Source: Spirochaetaceae bacterium (GTDB taxonomy: Bacteria > Spirochaetota > Leptospiria > Leptospirales > Leptonemataceae). From it: a stretch of DNA of 64,000 nt. The notes under the pieces are model-generated. The model made no database searches, had not been told where the DNA came from, and saw only the letters and a list, made by a program, of their open reading frames with translations. The stretch covers positions 52,945-116,944 of the forward strand of contig PBUB01000029.1 of the NCBI GenBank assembly GCA_002729885.1, given 5' to 3'. The position numbers and the translations under genes are program-made. Below, one piece after another: positions 44,783 through 53,516 of this stretch (its first letter is position 1; each line of letters starts with the position of its first letter).

Positions 44783-45547
44783 TTATTGTATGAGACTTGC
44801 AGGGCTCAGAGCGCTTTTGTCTGCAACGATGCGCACTTCTACCCTTCGGTTGGCGCGGTTAGCACCGGGAGTTGGGGTTCCGCCGCTCACCGGACGGTCC
44901 CAGGCAAAGCCACGGACCTCCGCAATGCGAGAGGATGGCATTCCCAGATCGGACTCTACACTTTGTGCTCTCAGGAGACTCAGTCGATCGTTGGTAGCAC
45001 GAGATCCTGTGTAGTCGGTATGGCCCCAGATCTTGATTTGAGTCTCTGGATAGGCTTCCAGAGCTTCAGAGAGCTTATCTACGTTCTCTTTGGCTACACC
45101 TTTGAGGCCTGCACTACCGGTATCAAAGCTGATGTCGCCGTCCATTTTCACCAGAAGTTCATCGGTTTCTCCATCGGGACCTTTTACGGATTCCAGAGAG
45201 ATACCTTTATCTCCCATGGTATCTTCCATGTCTTCTTTCATGATGTCCAGATAGGCACCGATTCCCAGACCAGCCAGACAGCCGGTGGCCAGGCCGATGA
45301 TCTTACCCTGGTTGTGCTTTTTGCGCTCTTTGAAGATTCCGTAGACTGCATTTTCCAGCTTTTTGCGGTCTTTGTTTTCTTTCTTGCGCTGAACTTCATC
45401 GTAGATGGCACCCAGAGCCAGACCGGCACCACAGCCGATCCCGGTTCCGATGATGGTGTTCCATCCCAATTTGTCCAGGGTAGCGCATCGGGCGGCAAAG
45501 GTTCCGCTCAAAGCTACCAGGGTGATTATAGCAACAGTTCGTTTCAT
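44783..45547 (-). CDS. OmpA-family lipoprotein
   Basis: This encodes 254 residues. A signal peptide with a possible lipobox (FAARC, Cys about residue 21) leads into a Gly-rich region with two glycine-zipper-like stretches (IIGTGIGCGAGLALGAIYD and IIGLATGCLAGLGIGAYLD) around a Lys-rich helix. The C-terminal 125 residues are an OmpA-like peptidoglycan-binding domain (IKIWGHTDYTGSRATNDRLS, LRAQSVESDL, ANRRVEVRIV). It should tie the outer membrane to the cell wall, like Loa22 of Leptospira. GGAGAAAAA precedes ATG 45547; it has its own terminator, so it is monocistronic. Confidence 0.9.
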   Translation of the reverse strand: MKRTVAIITLVALSGTFAARCATLDKLGWNTIIGTGIGCGAGLALGAIYDEVQRKKENKDRKKLENAVYGIFKERKKHNQGKIIGLATGCLAGLGIGAYLDIMKEDMEDTMGDKGISLESVKGPDGETDELLVKMDGDISFDTGSAGLKGVAKENVDKLSEALEAYPETQIKIWGHTDYTGSRATNDRLSLLRAQSVESDLGMPSSRIAEVRGFAWDRPVSGGTPTPGANRANRRVEVRIVADKSALSPASLIQ

Positions 45548-46272
45548 TTTTTCTCCTTTCTCGACAACCGAGACTGGATGGCTTTTTCGGCCAACCAGAT
45601 ATTGGGGGCAGAGAAAGAATCGAGGTTTACATTTTTTACAGAATACCCTCGGGGCCAGGATTCGGGCCTACACATTTTTTTGAAGAAAGTGGGGATAACT
45701 CTCCACAGCTTGGGTCGCGTGTACAATGAGGGTCTGCGGGAGGTTTCTTCGATCCTTTCCGCCCGGGGGCCAGCCTACCGGTCAAAGCAGCCCTCCTTGG
45801 CTGATTTGACCGATGCTCGTCCGTCCTGGACTCGCAAATCGGCCGGCCTCCAGGCGGCCGAATGATACCTAAGGGGCCAGGCCCCATGGCGGGTTCGGGT
45901 TTGCGCGGCTCGGCGGTCTCAGATCGAACTTGCAGTGCGTATTTGCCCGCTGCCAGGGTTTAAGCCGAACAATGGGGGCGTGGTGCTCGGTCTCGGTGGC
46001 CTGATGCTAAACAAGCGCTGTTGAAGTTAGAGAGATTGCACTGGTTCTTAAATCATCGAATCCTGAGAATAAACCGGATGGGCCATATCCGGTCTCAATT
46101 GTAGAATAATAAAATTTTTGCGAAATGTCTGAAATTACTTCATAGCTGAGCTCTGATCGCCTCAGGGAAGGAGCCTGTATGTAAATCTGAGGTCTTGATG
46201 TAGCCGCATTCTGAGAGCCGGCCCATTTTCTTAAGTCTCTTCTATGGTATGGTGTTTAGTTGCTAATGGTAT

Positions 46273-46286
46273 TTATGTGTACATAA
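46273..46286. promoter_or_regulatory. Short palindrome upstream of large lipoprotein gene
   Basis: TTATGT and ACATAA flank a 2-base centre. It lies 137 bases before the gene in an AT-rich tract, the place for an operator. The size suits a dimeric regulator, but no regulator is implied by the sequence. Confidence 0.35.
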
Positions 46287-46371
46287 GCGAGATAAAGTGA
46301 AAAATGAAGCATAATATATCAAAAGTTAGATACAATTAGATGTAATAAAATTATAAATAATACTTGTATTC

Positions 46372-46415
46372 TGGAGCACACTCCAAGAATTCTGGCCGGA
46401 TTCGTGGAGTGAGGT
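46372..46415 (+). promoter_or_regulatory. Two mutually exclusive leader hairpins around the ribosome binding site
   Basis: TGGAG (46372-46376) can pair with CTCCA (46381-46385) over a CACA loop. The same CTCCA, as CACTCCA (46379-46385), can instead pair with TGGAGTG (46405-46411), which covers the ribosome binding site of the gene at 46423. Only one of the two can form, the layout of a translational on/off switch. Function is inference. Confidence 0.5.
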
Positions 46416-46422
46416 ATATATT

Positions 46423-49365
46423 ATGAAAAGAATACTGATTACTAGTATCCTTGCCCTATTCGCGGTCACCTGTATGGGATCCGAGGATAGTGGATTGGAT
46501 TCGGAGACTCTGGCTGCGCTAGGACTTTCGGGTGGCCCCAGAGATGTTTCTGCAGGGGTACAGCCCACAGGAGGTACTTCGACGCCAACGGTACCGGCAT
46601 CATCCAGTACATTCATTCGTGCTGAGGATGGAGGCACGGTGTCTTTAGGAAATGAAGTGGTGCTCACAATTCCTCCGGGTTCCATGGACCAGGATCGCAC
46701 TATTACTATCGAGCGTCTGGACACTCTCCCCAGCGGATACGCGGACGAATACCAGAGCTACGGTCAGGCCTACAAATTCAGCCCCAGTGGAACTCAGTTC
46801 GATCCGGGCAATCCAGCCACGGTAAAGATCATCTACAACGCCCAGCAGATAACCACCCAGGGGCTGGATCCAGATTCCTTGAACCTGTTCTATTTTGATC
46901 CGGATATTGATCGATATATAGCTTCTCATTCCCGAGTTACCAACGGTGAGCTTGTCGCCACTGTAGAGCATTTCACCGATTATATGCCTGGTGCATTGCC
47001 CTCGCTACCTGGAAACGTTCCTCCTGCCACCCCCGGATTGGCCGCATTGCCTTCCGGACAACTTCGGGCAGGAGCTCCCATTATGCTACGCACTCGCGCA
47101 ACGGATGTGAATGGGGTAGCCGGAGTTCAGGTTTTTTATCGAACCTATAACGGTGCTCCTCCTGCCACTCCATTTGGAAGTTCTAATCCAAACAGTGCCT
47201 GGATGAAACGACAACCGGCAGTGGCCAACAACCTCAACGACCCGGATGCCTGGTACTTTGTAGTACCAGCCAGCGCCACCACGCCCACTCCGGGATGGAC
47301 AATCGAATATTGTTTTATCGCATATGATAATCAAGGCACTCCGAGTGCTCCGGGCGGTGTTCCGCAGGGATGCGTACCGGTGACTCGGTCTATTAATCGT
47401 TTTCTTGATACTACTCAAGCCATCACTGTAAATGGCGGAACCTTTGCGGCCGGCGGGAAGTATCACATTTCCGCTCGCGCCCGGGACAATACCAATAATC
47501 TTTTTCCAATCTATCCGGATGGCACGGACTTTCAGTATTCATGGGATAGTTCCTTTTCCATGGGGACTCTTTCCTTCGGATCTCCGGGAAACCAATGGAG
47601 CGTAATGTACGAGGCTGTGGAGCAGCTGAATCCATCCAATCCGGATGTCCCGGTAAACTCTGTGGGTGCCAACCTTACGGTCAGTCTGGCCCCTTATCCA
47701 TCCATGCCAGTGGCTCCTGCCACATTCAACGTAACACCTGGTTCCATCGTAGATCTGGATATCCTGGATCCGTCCGATGTGGTGGTGAATACCGGGGTTC
47801 ATACGGCAAGGGAAGGCAATACCTATCAGTTTGATGTTCGCGGTGAAGATAGTTCCGGGAACAAGATCGCCATCGTACCGCAGCAGTACGCCTCCGGTGG
47901 CGGATGGTCCGTTCTATCTGACTCTTCTGCTGGTCCCGCTGCTCCACATCCAGGCTCCATTACGAACATTACAGGCTGCCCACCCACCCCATGTCCGCCA
48001 CTTTCGCCGTCCAGCTCGGGCCTATGGGACACTCTCGATGTTGTAGGACACGTGGCAATAGCCGTAAATTTCGTGGGGCACTCTGCTTTTGCAGTTTACA
48101 ACGTTCTACCTCGGATCTTTTCCAATGCGGCGGGAAGCTATTATATCTCCTCTTCGCCTTACCATACGGCCAATGAATCAGGTCAGCCCTCTATGGTGCT
48201 GGTTGGGCCCACTCTGTATCTTACCTATAATCACCAGAATCACTGGGATTCACCGTACACAGGCACAGGGGTTGGGTACGGTTACGAGATGCGAGATTAT
48301 CGCATAGATGCTGCCGTTGGTGGACCACTTCCGGATGCAGGATCTTCGGACGGGGTGGCGAGTCACTTAAACTATGCTGCCTGGCCGCAAAGTTCGTATA
48401 TGGCTACCGATGGTACCAAGCCGTATATCATTTTCTCAGACCGGAATTCCAGTGCTGTGAACGGTGGAGCAAACCAGATTCGGATCAAGGGACTCACGCA
48501 TCCCGGAGGTCAATGGTTGAACGTACCCACTTCAATGCCTGGTACACCGTCTCTGAACCTGAATAGCAGCTACGATGCACAAAATCCTTCCATGGCCTTC
48601 GTGGGGTCGGACCTGTGGGCAGCCTGGAGTGAAAAGAATGCCGCCGGGCGATGGCAGATAGTTGTAAAATGCTACTGCAGCGGAACCTGGCAGCTGATGG
48701 CCACATCGCTTAATGTAAGTTCAGGCCGGGATGCAGATGCGCCCATGGTCGCAGATGCAGGCGGAGTGCCCATGGTGCTGTGGGTTGAAGACAACGGTGC
48801 TGGAAATCGCCAGCTCTATTCCAGGGTCTATAACGGTTCCTGGGGCACTACTCAAAATCTGAGCATCAACAGTACCGGAACTATGAACGCGAGTCCGATG
48901 AGCGTGGCAGGTAGCGGCAATCGACTGACTATTGCATGGAGAGAGAACAACGCCAATAATCAATATATCTACGTGCGGCGGTATTCAGGAGGGACATCCG
49001 GTACCTGGAGTTCTTTTGAATCGCCAGCCGCGCCTTTGAACTCGGATTTCGGTTTCACCTCCACGTCCTACAAAGCACCACCGATTGTTGCCCTGGACGG
49101 AGCCGGCCGACCATATGTGCTGATTACAGAGGGATACAGTGCCGGGCCATTTAACACCAACACCAGGCTCATGCACTTTAACCCGCTTCTTGGAAACTGG
49201 GTAGACGATGGACAGATTAACACTTCCGGAAAAACCGTAGAGGGCGCTTCTATGGCCATCTACGGTTCAAAAGTGTATATCTTACACAACGAGGATAATC
49301 CGTCCGGTACACAGAACGGAAATCCTGGAACGAACAACGCCATGTCCTTCAAGGTTTACAAGTAA
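46423..49365 (+). CDS. Large putative surface lipoprotein with propeller-like C-terminus
   Basis: This encodes 980 residues. The signal peptide ends in a lipobox-like AVTC (Cys about residue 17). A Gly/Ser/Thr-rich linker leads to a ZU5-like domain (about 65-190, GGTVSLGNEVVLTIPPGSMD, then FSPSGTQFDPGNPATVKI). Beta-sandwich-like domains follow (about 195-540). The last 400 residues hold repeated blades of the type PSMAFVGSDLWAAWSE / APMVADAGGVPMVLWVED / SPMSVAGSGNRLTIAWRE / PIVALDGAGRPYVLITE, spaced 45-75 residues, like a sialidase-type propeller. No catalytic residues identified. Probably an exposed adhesin or binding protein. GGAGTGAGG precedes ATG 46423. Confidence 0.82.
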   Translation: MKRILITSILALFAVTCMGSEDSGLDSETLAALGLSGGPRDVSAGVQPTGGTSTPTVPASSSTFIRAEDGGTVSLGNEVVLTIPPGSMDQDRTITIERLDTLPSGYADEYQSYGQAYKFSPSGTQFDPGNPATVKIIYNAQQITTQGLDPDSLNLFYFDPDIDRYIASHSRVTNGELVATVEHFTDYMPGALPSLPGNVPPATPGLAALPSGQLRAGAPIMLRTRATDVNGVAGVQVFYRTYNGAPPATPFGSSNPNSAWMKRQPAVANNLNDPDAWYFVVPASATTPTPGWTIEYCFIAYDNQGTPSAPGGVPQGCVPVTRSINRFLDTTQAITVNGGTFAAGGKYHISARARDNTNNLFPIYPDGTDFQYSWDSSFSMGTLSFGSPGNQWSVMYEAVEQLNPSNPDVPVNSVGANLTVSLAPYPSMPVAPATFNVTPGSIVDLDILDPSDVVVNTGVHTAREGNTYQFDVRGEDSSGNKIAIVPQQYASGGGWSVLSDSSAGPAAPHPGSITNITGCPPTPCPPLSPSSSGLWDTLDVVGHVAIAVNFVGHSAFAVYNVLPRIFSNAAGSYYISSSPYHTANESGQPSMVLVGPTLYLTYNHQNHWDSPYTGTGVGYGYEMRDYRIDAAVGGPLPDAGSSDGVASHLNYAAWPQSSYMATDGTKPYIIFSDRNSSAVNGGANQIRIKGLTHPGGQWLNVPTSMPGTPSLNLNSSYDAQNPSMAFVGSDLWAAWSEKNAAGRWQIVVKCYCSGTWQLMATSLNVSSGRDADAPMVADAGGVPMVLWVEDNGAGNRQLYSRVYNGSWGTTQNLSINSTGTMNASPMSVAGSGNRLTIAWRENNANNQYIYVRRYSGGTSGTWSSFESPAAPLNSDFGFTSTSYKAPPIVALDGAGRPYVLITEGYSAGPFNTNTRLMHFNPLLGNWVDDGQINTSGKTVEGASMAIYGSKVYILHNEDNPSGTQNGNPGTNNAMSFKVYK

Positions 49366-49392
49366 CCTGACGGTAATGGAACGAATTATCGA

Positions 49393-49426
49393 GTGGGGAC
49401 CCATGATCCAGGGCCCCACTGTTTTT
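49393..49426 (+). terminator. Intrinsic terminator of large lipoprotein gene
   Basis: GTGGGG (49393-49398) pairs with CCCCAC (49414-49419), extended by further pairs inside after one mismatch, and is followed by TGTTTTT. It lies 28 bases after the stop of the 980-residue gene. Confidence 0.8.
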
Positions 49427-49547
49427 CTGGCACTGACCCGGCTTCAGTAGAGGATCGCCTCAAAATTCAGTGCCCCTTGATCCGCGTTTAACCGCGGATA
49501 TTCTAAACATTCAGTTCCCTCTGACCAGGGGATCGCCCCGGCCACGA

Positions 49548-50456
49548 TTATTCCTCTTTAAGCTTTGTATTAGCCTGTTTCAATCGCTTGAGGATGTTTC
49601 GATAGACGTTATATCGTCCCACCAGGAATCGCAGTACCCATCGGTCGATGAGTTTGATGATGGGCAGACCAAACAGACTGATAAATACAGTGGAGATCAG
49701 AAGGCCGATGACCAGATAGGTTCCCTGAGGATCGTCTGCAAAGAATAGTCCCGGGGTGTTCATTCCAAAGAAGCCTACAATCAGATTGAGTGGTAAAAAG
49801 ATTCCGGAGATGAGAGTCAGTGTAAATATGGTACGGTTCAAACGCTCGCTCTTAATTGAATCATGATAATGATGCAGGCTGTCCAACTTAGATTTCAGGT
49901 TCGTCAGGCTACCTTGCTGAAAGATGATGTCTTCTTCCAGGTCTTTGAACCAATCTGCGAACTCACCAAATCGTGAGCGATGCCTCCTTGCGAATTCTTT
50001 GAATACCAGTGAATTTCGGTAATAGTAATTCTCGATTCGCGCCACGTCCTTTTTTATATCAAACCAGAGATCCATGAAGTATGCTGGAATCCTTCGATTG
50101 AACAGGGATTCTTCCAGTCGTTCGATCTCGGCGGAGTAGGCGGTCAGGATACGTTGATTTTGAGAATGGTAGGCCTCGATGGAATCACCCAGGGCTTCGT
50201 AGGACCCGGGAAGCTGTCTAAACAAGCCAGAGTTTCTGTCATAGCCGCAGACTTCTCCTTCCCGTAGAAGAAACACCTGGCAGGTGGTGCCCAGCGCTTC
50301 GTCCTCCATTTTGAGTCGACGAAACACGAACAGCTGGAATTCTCCGTAGTCTTCGTAGGTTGTAGGCTGGTCCTCGGGGCTGACGAGGGATTGTAGCTCG
50401 TCACGATATCTATGACTGACTTCATCGATGGAATACGTGGCCAATTCGGAATCCAT
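49548..50456 (-). CDS. CorA-family divalent cation transporter
   Basis: This encodes 302 residues. CorA proteins form pentameric inner membrane channels for Mg2+ or Co2+. A soluble alpha/beta N-terminal domain and a long helix (about 85-230) precede two C-terminal membrane helices (about 229-248 and 258-280). The selectivity motif GMN is intact (VGFFGMNTPG) but is followed by TPG rather than the usual acidic loop. The end is basic. The start has no clear ribosome binding site, so a slightly different start is possible. It stands alone, 63 bases after the DNA glycosylase gene. Confidence 0.9.
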   Translation of the reverse strand: MDSELATYSIDEVSHRYRDELQSLVSPEDQPTTYEDYGEFQLFVFRRLKMEDEALGTTCQVFLLREGEVCGYDRNSGLFRQLPGSYEALGDSIEAYHSQNQRILTAYSAEIERLEESLFNRRIPAYFMDLWFDIKKDVARIENYYYRNSLVFKEFARRHRSRFGEFADWFKDLEEDIIFQQGSLTNLKSKLDSLHHYHDSIKSERLNRTIFTLTLISGIFLPLNLIVGFFGMNTPGLFFADDPQGTYLVIGLLISTVFISLFGLPIIKLIDRWVLRFLVGRYNVYRNILKRLKQANTKLKEE

Positions 50457-50519
50457 GGGACAATTGGATGCTGCCTTTGTCGTAAAGCAAGTACATCCCC
50501 GACTACTCTTGAGTAATGC

Positions 50520-51653
50520 CTAGTAAACATCAAACTTCTTGCGGCCGAACGATTTTCCATTGATTTGAATTTCCAGGCCATGTTCCCCTCGATACATCTT
50601 ACGAGTTGTGAGCTTTTCCTGTAGTTTATGGCTCTTCTTCATTAGAATCGTTTCTCCATTCTTAATCGATAGAGCCTTCAATTTGAAGACTTTCCCACGA
50701 TTCAGCTTCCCGGCTTTGTTGCGAAAATAAATCAAATAATCTACGATCAGTTTGCAAGATTTTTTCGCTTCAATTTGAAATTGAAATTCCAGGCTGGTCC
50801 CCATCCTCACTTTTTCAGGCATCTTAAGAGCTCGGATCGCTACGGGTGGTTCTGGCGAATATCCCAGCGCTTTCATCGCACCGGGATGACCATCCTTGAT
50901 TAATCCTCGCAGGCTGTGTCGGACAATAAATTGGATCTCTTTTTCATTTTGCTTCCCCGTTGCCTTCCAACGACGCAGAGTTTCCAGTACCAATGAAGGA
51001 TTCTCTTTTGAAATATCGTTTAGATGATTGGCTACCGATCGGGTGACGAAGCGCGTGGAATCGGCAAACAGTTCATCCAGTACAGGGATAGCTAAAGCCG
51101 ATGGGAGTTTTATTTTCTTTGCCCAGGGAAGTCTGGGTCTCAGTCCTTCGCTGCATAATCTTCGGACATGGTAATGGGAGTCATATTTCCACTCATGGAT
51201 CTTTTCCATAGTTTCTTCCGGAAAGGCGTTAAGGAAATATCGAATCGCATCCTCCGCCGAAAAGCGCATAGTCAAAGCATGCAATGCCTTCAGGGAAATA
51301 GTAAGGTTACTTGCATGGCAGCCGTTTTGAGCTACAAACTCGTTATAAGGCGCATAAATAAAATCACCAAAATCATCGTCCGCCAGAGAGGGATCCATAG
51401 GAGGAGGCAGCGCCCTCAGGATAATTCTCAGGGCCCTGCGATAATCGTCTGGAAGGTGTTTCTTCAAGGTCTCGGCCATCCAGCTAATGCGAGCCTTTAG
51501 TTCTCGATCCTTGAAGCCTGTAACGGTGTCCTTTATGAATTGGTCACGGGCAAATTCTGGATATACAGGAAGAATCTCATCGGCTAGAGACTCGACTTTC
51601 TTCTTATTAAAGAGATGATCTTTCAGAAGGAATTTATCTTCGCCTGTCGACAT
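50520..51653 (-). CDS. DNA alkylation repair glycosylase, AlkC-like
   Basis: This encodes 377 residues from ATG 51653; an ATG two codons earlier lies too close to the GGGGAGAG ribosome binding site, so the inner Met is preferred. Residues 1-275 form HEAT-like helices of the AlkC/AlkD superfamily (GFKDRELKARISWMAETL, DSHYHVRRLCSEGLRPRLPWA, RFVTRSVANHLNDISK). The last 100 residues are beta-rich (SLEFQFQIEAKKSCKLIVDYLIYF) like the Ig-like domain attached to some AlkC enzymes. AlkC removes 3-methyladenine and related cationic lesions without base flipping. The exact subtype is inferred. Confidence 0.85.
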   Translation of the reverse strand: MSTGEDKFLLKDHLFNKKKVESLADEILPVYPEFARDQFIKDTVTGFKDRELKARISWMAETLKKHLPDDYRRALRIILRALPPPMDPSLADDDFGDFIYAPYNEFVAQNGCHASNLTISLKALHALTMRFSAEDAIRYFLNAFPEETMEKIHEWKYDSHYHVRRLCSEGLRPRLPWAKKIKLPSALAIPVLDELFADSTRFVTRSVANHLNDISKENPSLVLETLRRWKATGKQNEKEIQFIVRHSLRGLIKDGHPGAMKALGYSPEPPVAIRALKMPEKVRMGTSLEFQFQIEAKKSCKLIVDYLIYFRNKAGKLNRGKVFKLKALSIKNGETILMKKSHKLQEKLTTRKMYRGEHGLEIQINGKSFGRKKFDVY

Positions 51654-51659
51654 TACCAT

Positions 51660-52102
51660 CTCTCCCCGGCCTTATCAAATACCATCTGGCTGAATTCATG
51701 AGGCAATTCATTAACCGGCGTCAGCTCTAGCTCTTGCTTGAGTCGCAACCGGGTTGGAATGCAGGAATCCAGTTGATAGGCAGGCAAGGAGCGCACCGGG
51801 TCAATCAATTACTCCACAGGTTCGAAAACCTGTTTAAGGAAATCTGTTCCAGAATGCCAATTGGAAAGCGCGTTGAGAGGCAAAGTCGGGCTGTGATTGA
51901 GTCCCGATGCGAAAGCCAGTTCAGATTCCTGTTGAAAGAGTTCACGTCATTCTGTGGGGAGGCAGGTGGTGCTGAGTCTAATTTCTGAGTCTATCGGGCA
52001 GCTTAATTTTTTGGCAAATGGGCCCCTTCCGGCAGAAACTAGAAAACCGGAAAAAAGGCCTATTTGGTTGTGCAGGATGCTCCCCGGGTAAGAGTCGCTC
52101 CT
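51660..52102. other. Gene-free spacer with small hairpin
   Basis: No convincing gene (a TTG-started frame at 51734-51988 has no support). ACAGGTT (51816-51822) and AACCTGT (51827-51833) make a perfect 7-bp stem with a CGAA tetraloop; no long T-run follows. The upstream regions of two divergent genes must lie here. Confidence 0.5.
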
Positions 52103-53473
52103 ATGGATGTTAGCCAGACATTAGAGAATAGGCCGAGTTACGGGGATGCCTCCGGTAAATTCAGTTTATGGCGGGTAGTTTCTGCTTCCTCGGCGGGAAC
52201 TCTGATTGAATGGTACGATTTTTACATTTTTGGCAGTCTGGCTACGATCATATCCAGGCATTTCTTCCCGGCCGGCCATGATATGGCGGCTCTGCTATCT
52301 ACGCTGGCCATTTTTGCCACGGGGTTTATCGTCCGTCCATTCGGTGCGCTGGTATTCGGACGAATAGGAGATCTGGTGGGACGCAAGTATACTTTCTTGC
52401 TGACCCTGGCCATTATGGGCGGGGCCACCTTCTTTATAGGACTGCTGCCGTCCTACGAAACCATCGGCATTTTCGCTCCCATTCTACTTGTGGCATTGAG
52501 ATTGCTACAGGGACTTGCACTGGGCGGAGAGTACGGAGGAGCAGCAACCTATATCGCGGAGCATTGCCCGGATGGAAAACGAGGATTCTATACCAGCTTT
52601 ATTCAAACCACGGCAACGCTGGGCCTATTCGTATCCCTTGGAGTGATTCTAGCTGTGCGATTTGGATTGGGTGAGGAGTCCTTCAGCCAATGGGGTTGGC
52701 GAATTCCCTTTCTGCTGTCTCTGGTTCTATTCCTTGTCTCATATTATATTCGAATTCGGATGAATGAGTCTCCGCTCTTCGCGAAGGCAAAATCTGAAGG
52801 AAAGACATCAGTAAATCCGATTCGCGAAAGCTTTGGAAACCCTGCCAATCTGAAACTTGTGCTTCTGGCTCTGTTTGGTGCAACGGCCGGGCAGGGGGTG
52901 GTCTGGTATACAGGTCAATTCTATGCGCTGTATTTCCTGCAGACACAGCTTGGTGTTAGCCTGGTGGATTCCAATATTATCATTGCTATCGCACTGATTC
53001 TGGGAACTCCATTCTTTATCTTTTTTGGAAAGCTGTCCGACCGGATTGGCCGAAAGCCCATTATTCTCACCGGATGTCTTCTTGGAGCTCTCACATACTT
53101 TCCACTGTACATGGCCATGTATCAAGTGAAGAATCCTGCCATGGGCGCCGAGGTCTCTCTCGTGCAAGGGGCACTGCTCGTGGGCATAGTTCTGATTCAA
53201 GTGCTGTATGTAACGATGGTCTATGGCCCCATCGCCGCATTTCTGGTGGAACTGTTTCCCACCAGGATTCGCTATACGTCTATGTCTCTACCCTATCATA
53301 TAGGTAACGGAGTCTTTGGTGGCCTGGTACCTTTTACCGCAACAGCCCTGGTGGCGGCCACGGGTAACATCTATGCCGGTCTGGTGTATCCAGTTGCGAT
53401 CGCTTCTATTTGTTTTGTTGTGGGCCTGCTTTTTCTTCCCCAGACACACCATCATCGTTTCTGGGACAATTAG
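52103..53473 (+). CDS. MFS transporter, metabolite:proton symporter type
   Basis: This encodes about 456 residues from ATG 52103; the frame is open to a TTG at 52064, so the start is uncertain. Twelve membrane helices are expected. The family signature of the metabolite:H+ symporter group (ShiA/ProP/KgtP-like) is clear: ASSAGTLIEWYDFYIFG near the start, motif A GRIGDLVGRKYTF, RLLQGLALGGEYGGAATYIAEH, and a second motif A SDRIGRKP. The substrate could be an organic acid or osmolyte; not decidable here. It stands alone. Confidence 0.9.
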   Translation: MDVSQTLENRPSYGDASGKFSLWRVVSASSAGTLIEWYDFYIFGSLATIISRHFFPAGHDMAALLSTLAIFATGFIVRPFGALVFGRIGDLVGRKYTFLLTLAIMGGATFFIGLLPSYETIGIFAPILLVALRLLQGLALGGEYGGAATYIAEHCPDGKRGFYTSFIQTTATLGLFVSLGVILAVRFGLGEESFSQWGWRIPFLLSLVLFLVSYYIRIRMNESPLFAKAKSEGKTSVNPIRESFGNPANLKLVLLALFGATAGQGVVWYTGQFYALYFLQTQLGVSLVDSNIIIAIALILGTPFFIFFGKLSDRIGRKPIILTGCLLGALTYFPLYMAMYQVKNPAMGAEVSLVQGALLVGIVLIQVLYVTMVYGPIAAFLVELFPTRIRYTSMSLPYHIGNGVFGGLVPFTATALVAATGNIYAGLVYPVAIASICFVVGLLFLPQTHHHRFWDN

Positions 53474-53516
53474 CGGCGAATGACCGAGCATGATTTCTAG
53501 AATTATTTGCCTGGTT

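Larger units (their letters stand above)
45548..46422. other. 875-base gene-free region, GC-rich then AT-rich
   Basis: No gene is convincing; open frames here lack ribosome binding sites. Bases 45548-46020 are GC-rich, and 46080-46400 clearly AT-rich, which fits a strong upstream control region for the large lipoprotein gene. Seen in it: a 7-bp stem-loop (ACCGGAT 46073-46079 / ATCCGGT 46087-46093), a short palindrome at 46273-46286, and the leader hairpins at 46372-46411. A small RNA cannot be excluded. Confidence 0.6.

Noticed and set aside
44786..45865. 359-codon plus-strand frame opposite the OmpA-family gene
   Set aside because: It is the antisense of a clear OmpA-domain lipoprotein with ribosome binding site and terminator.
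51734..51988. 84-codon plus-strand frame before the MFS gene
   Set aside because: TTG start without a ribosome binding site and no recognisable product.
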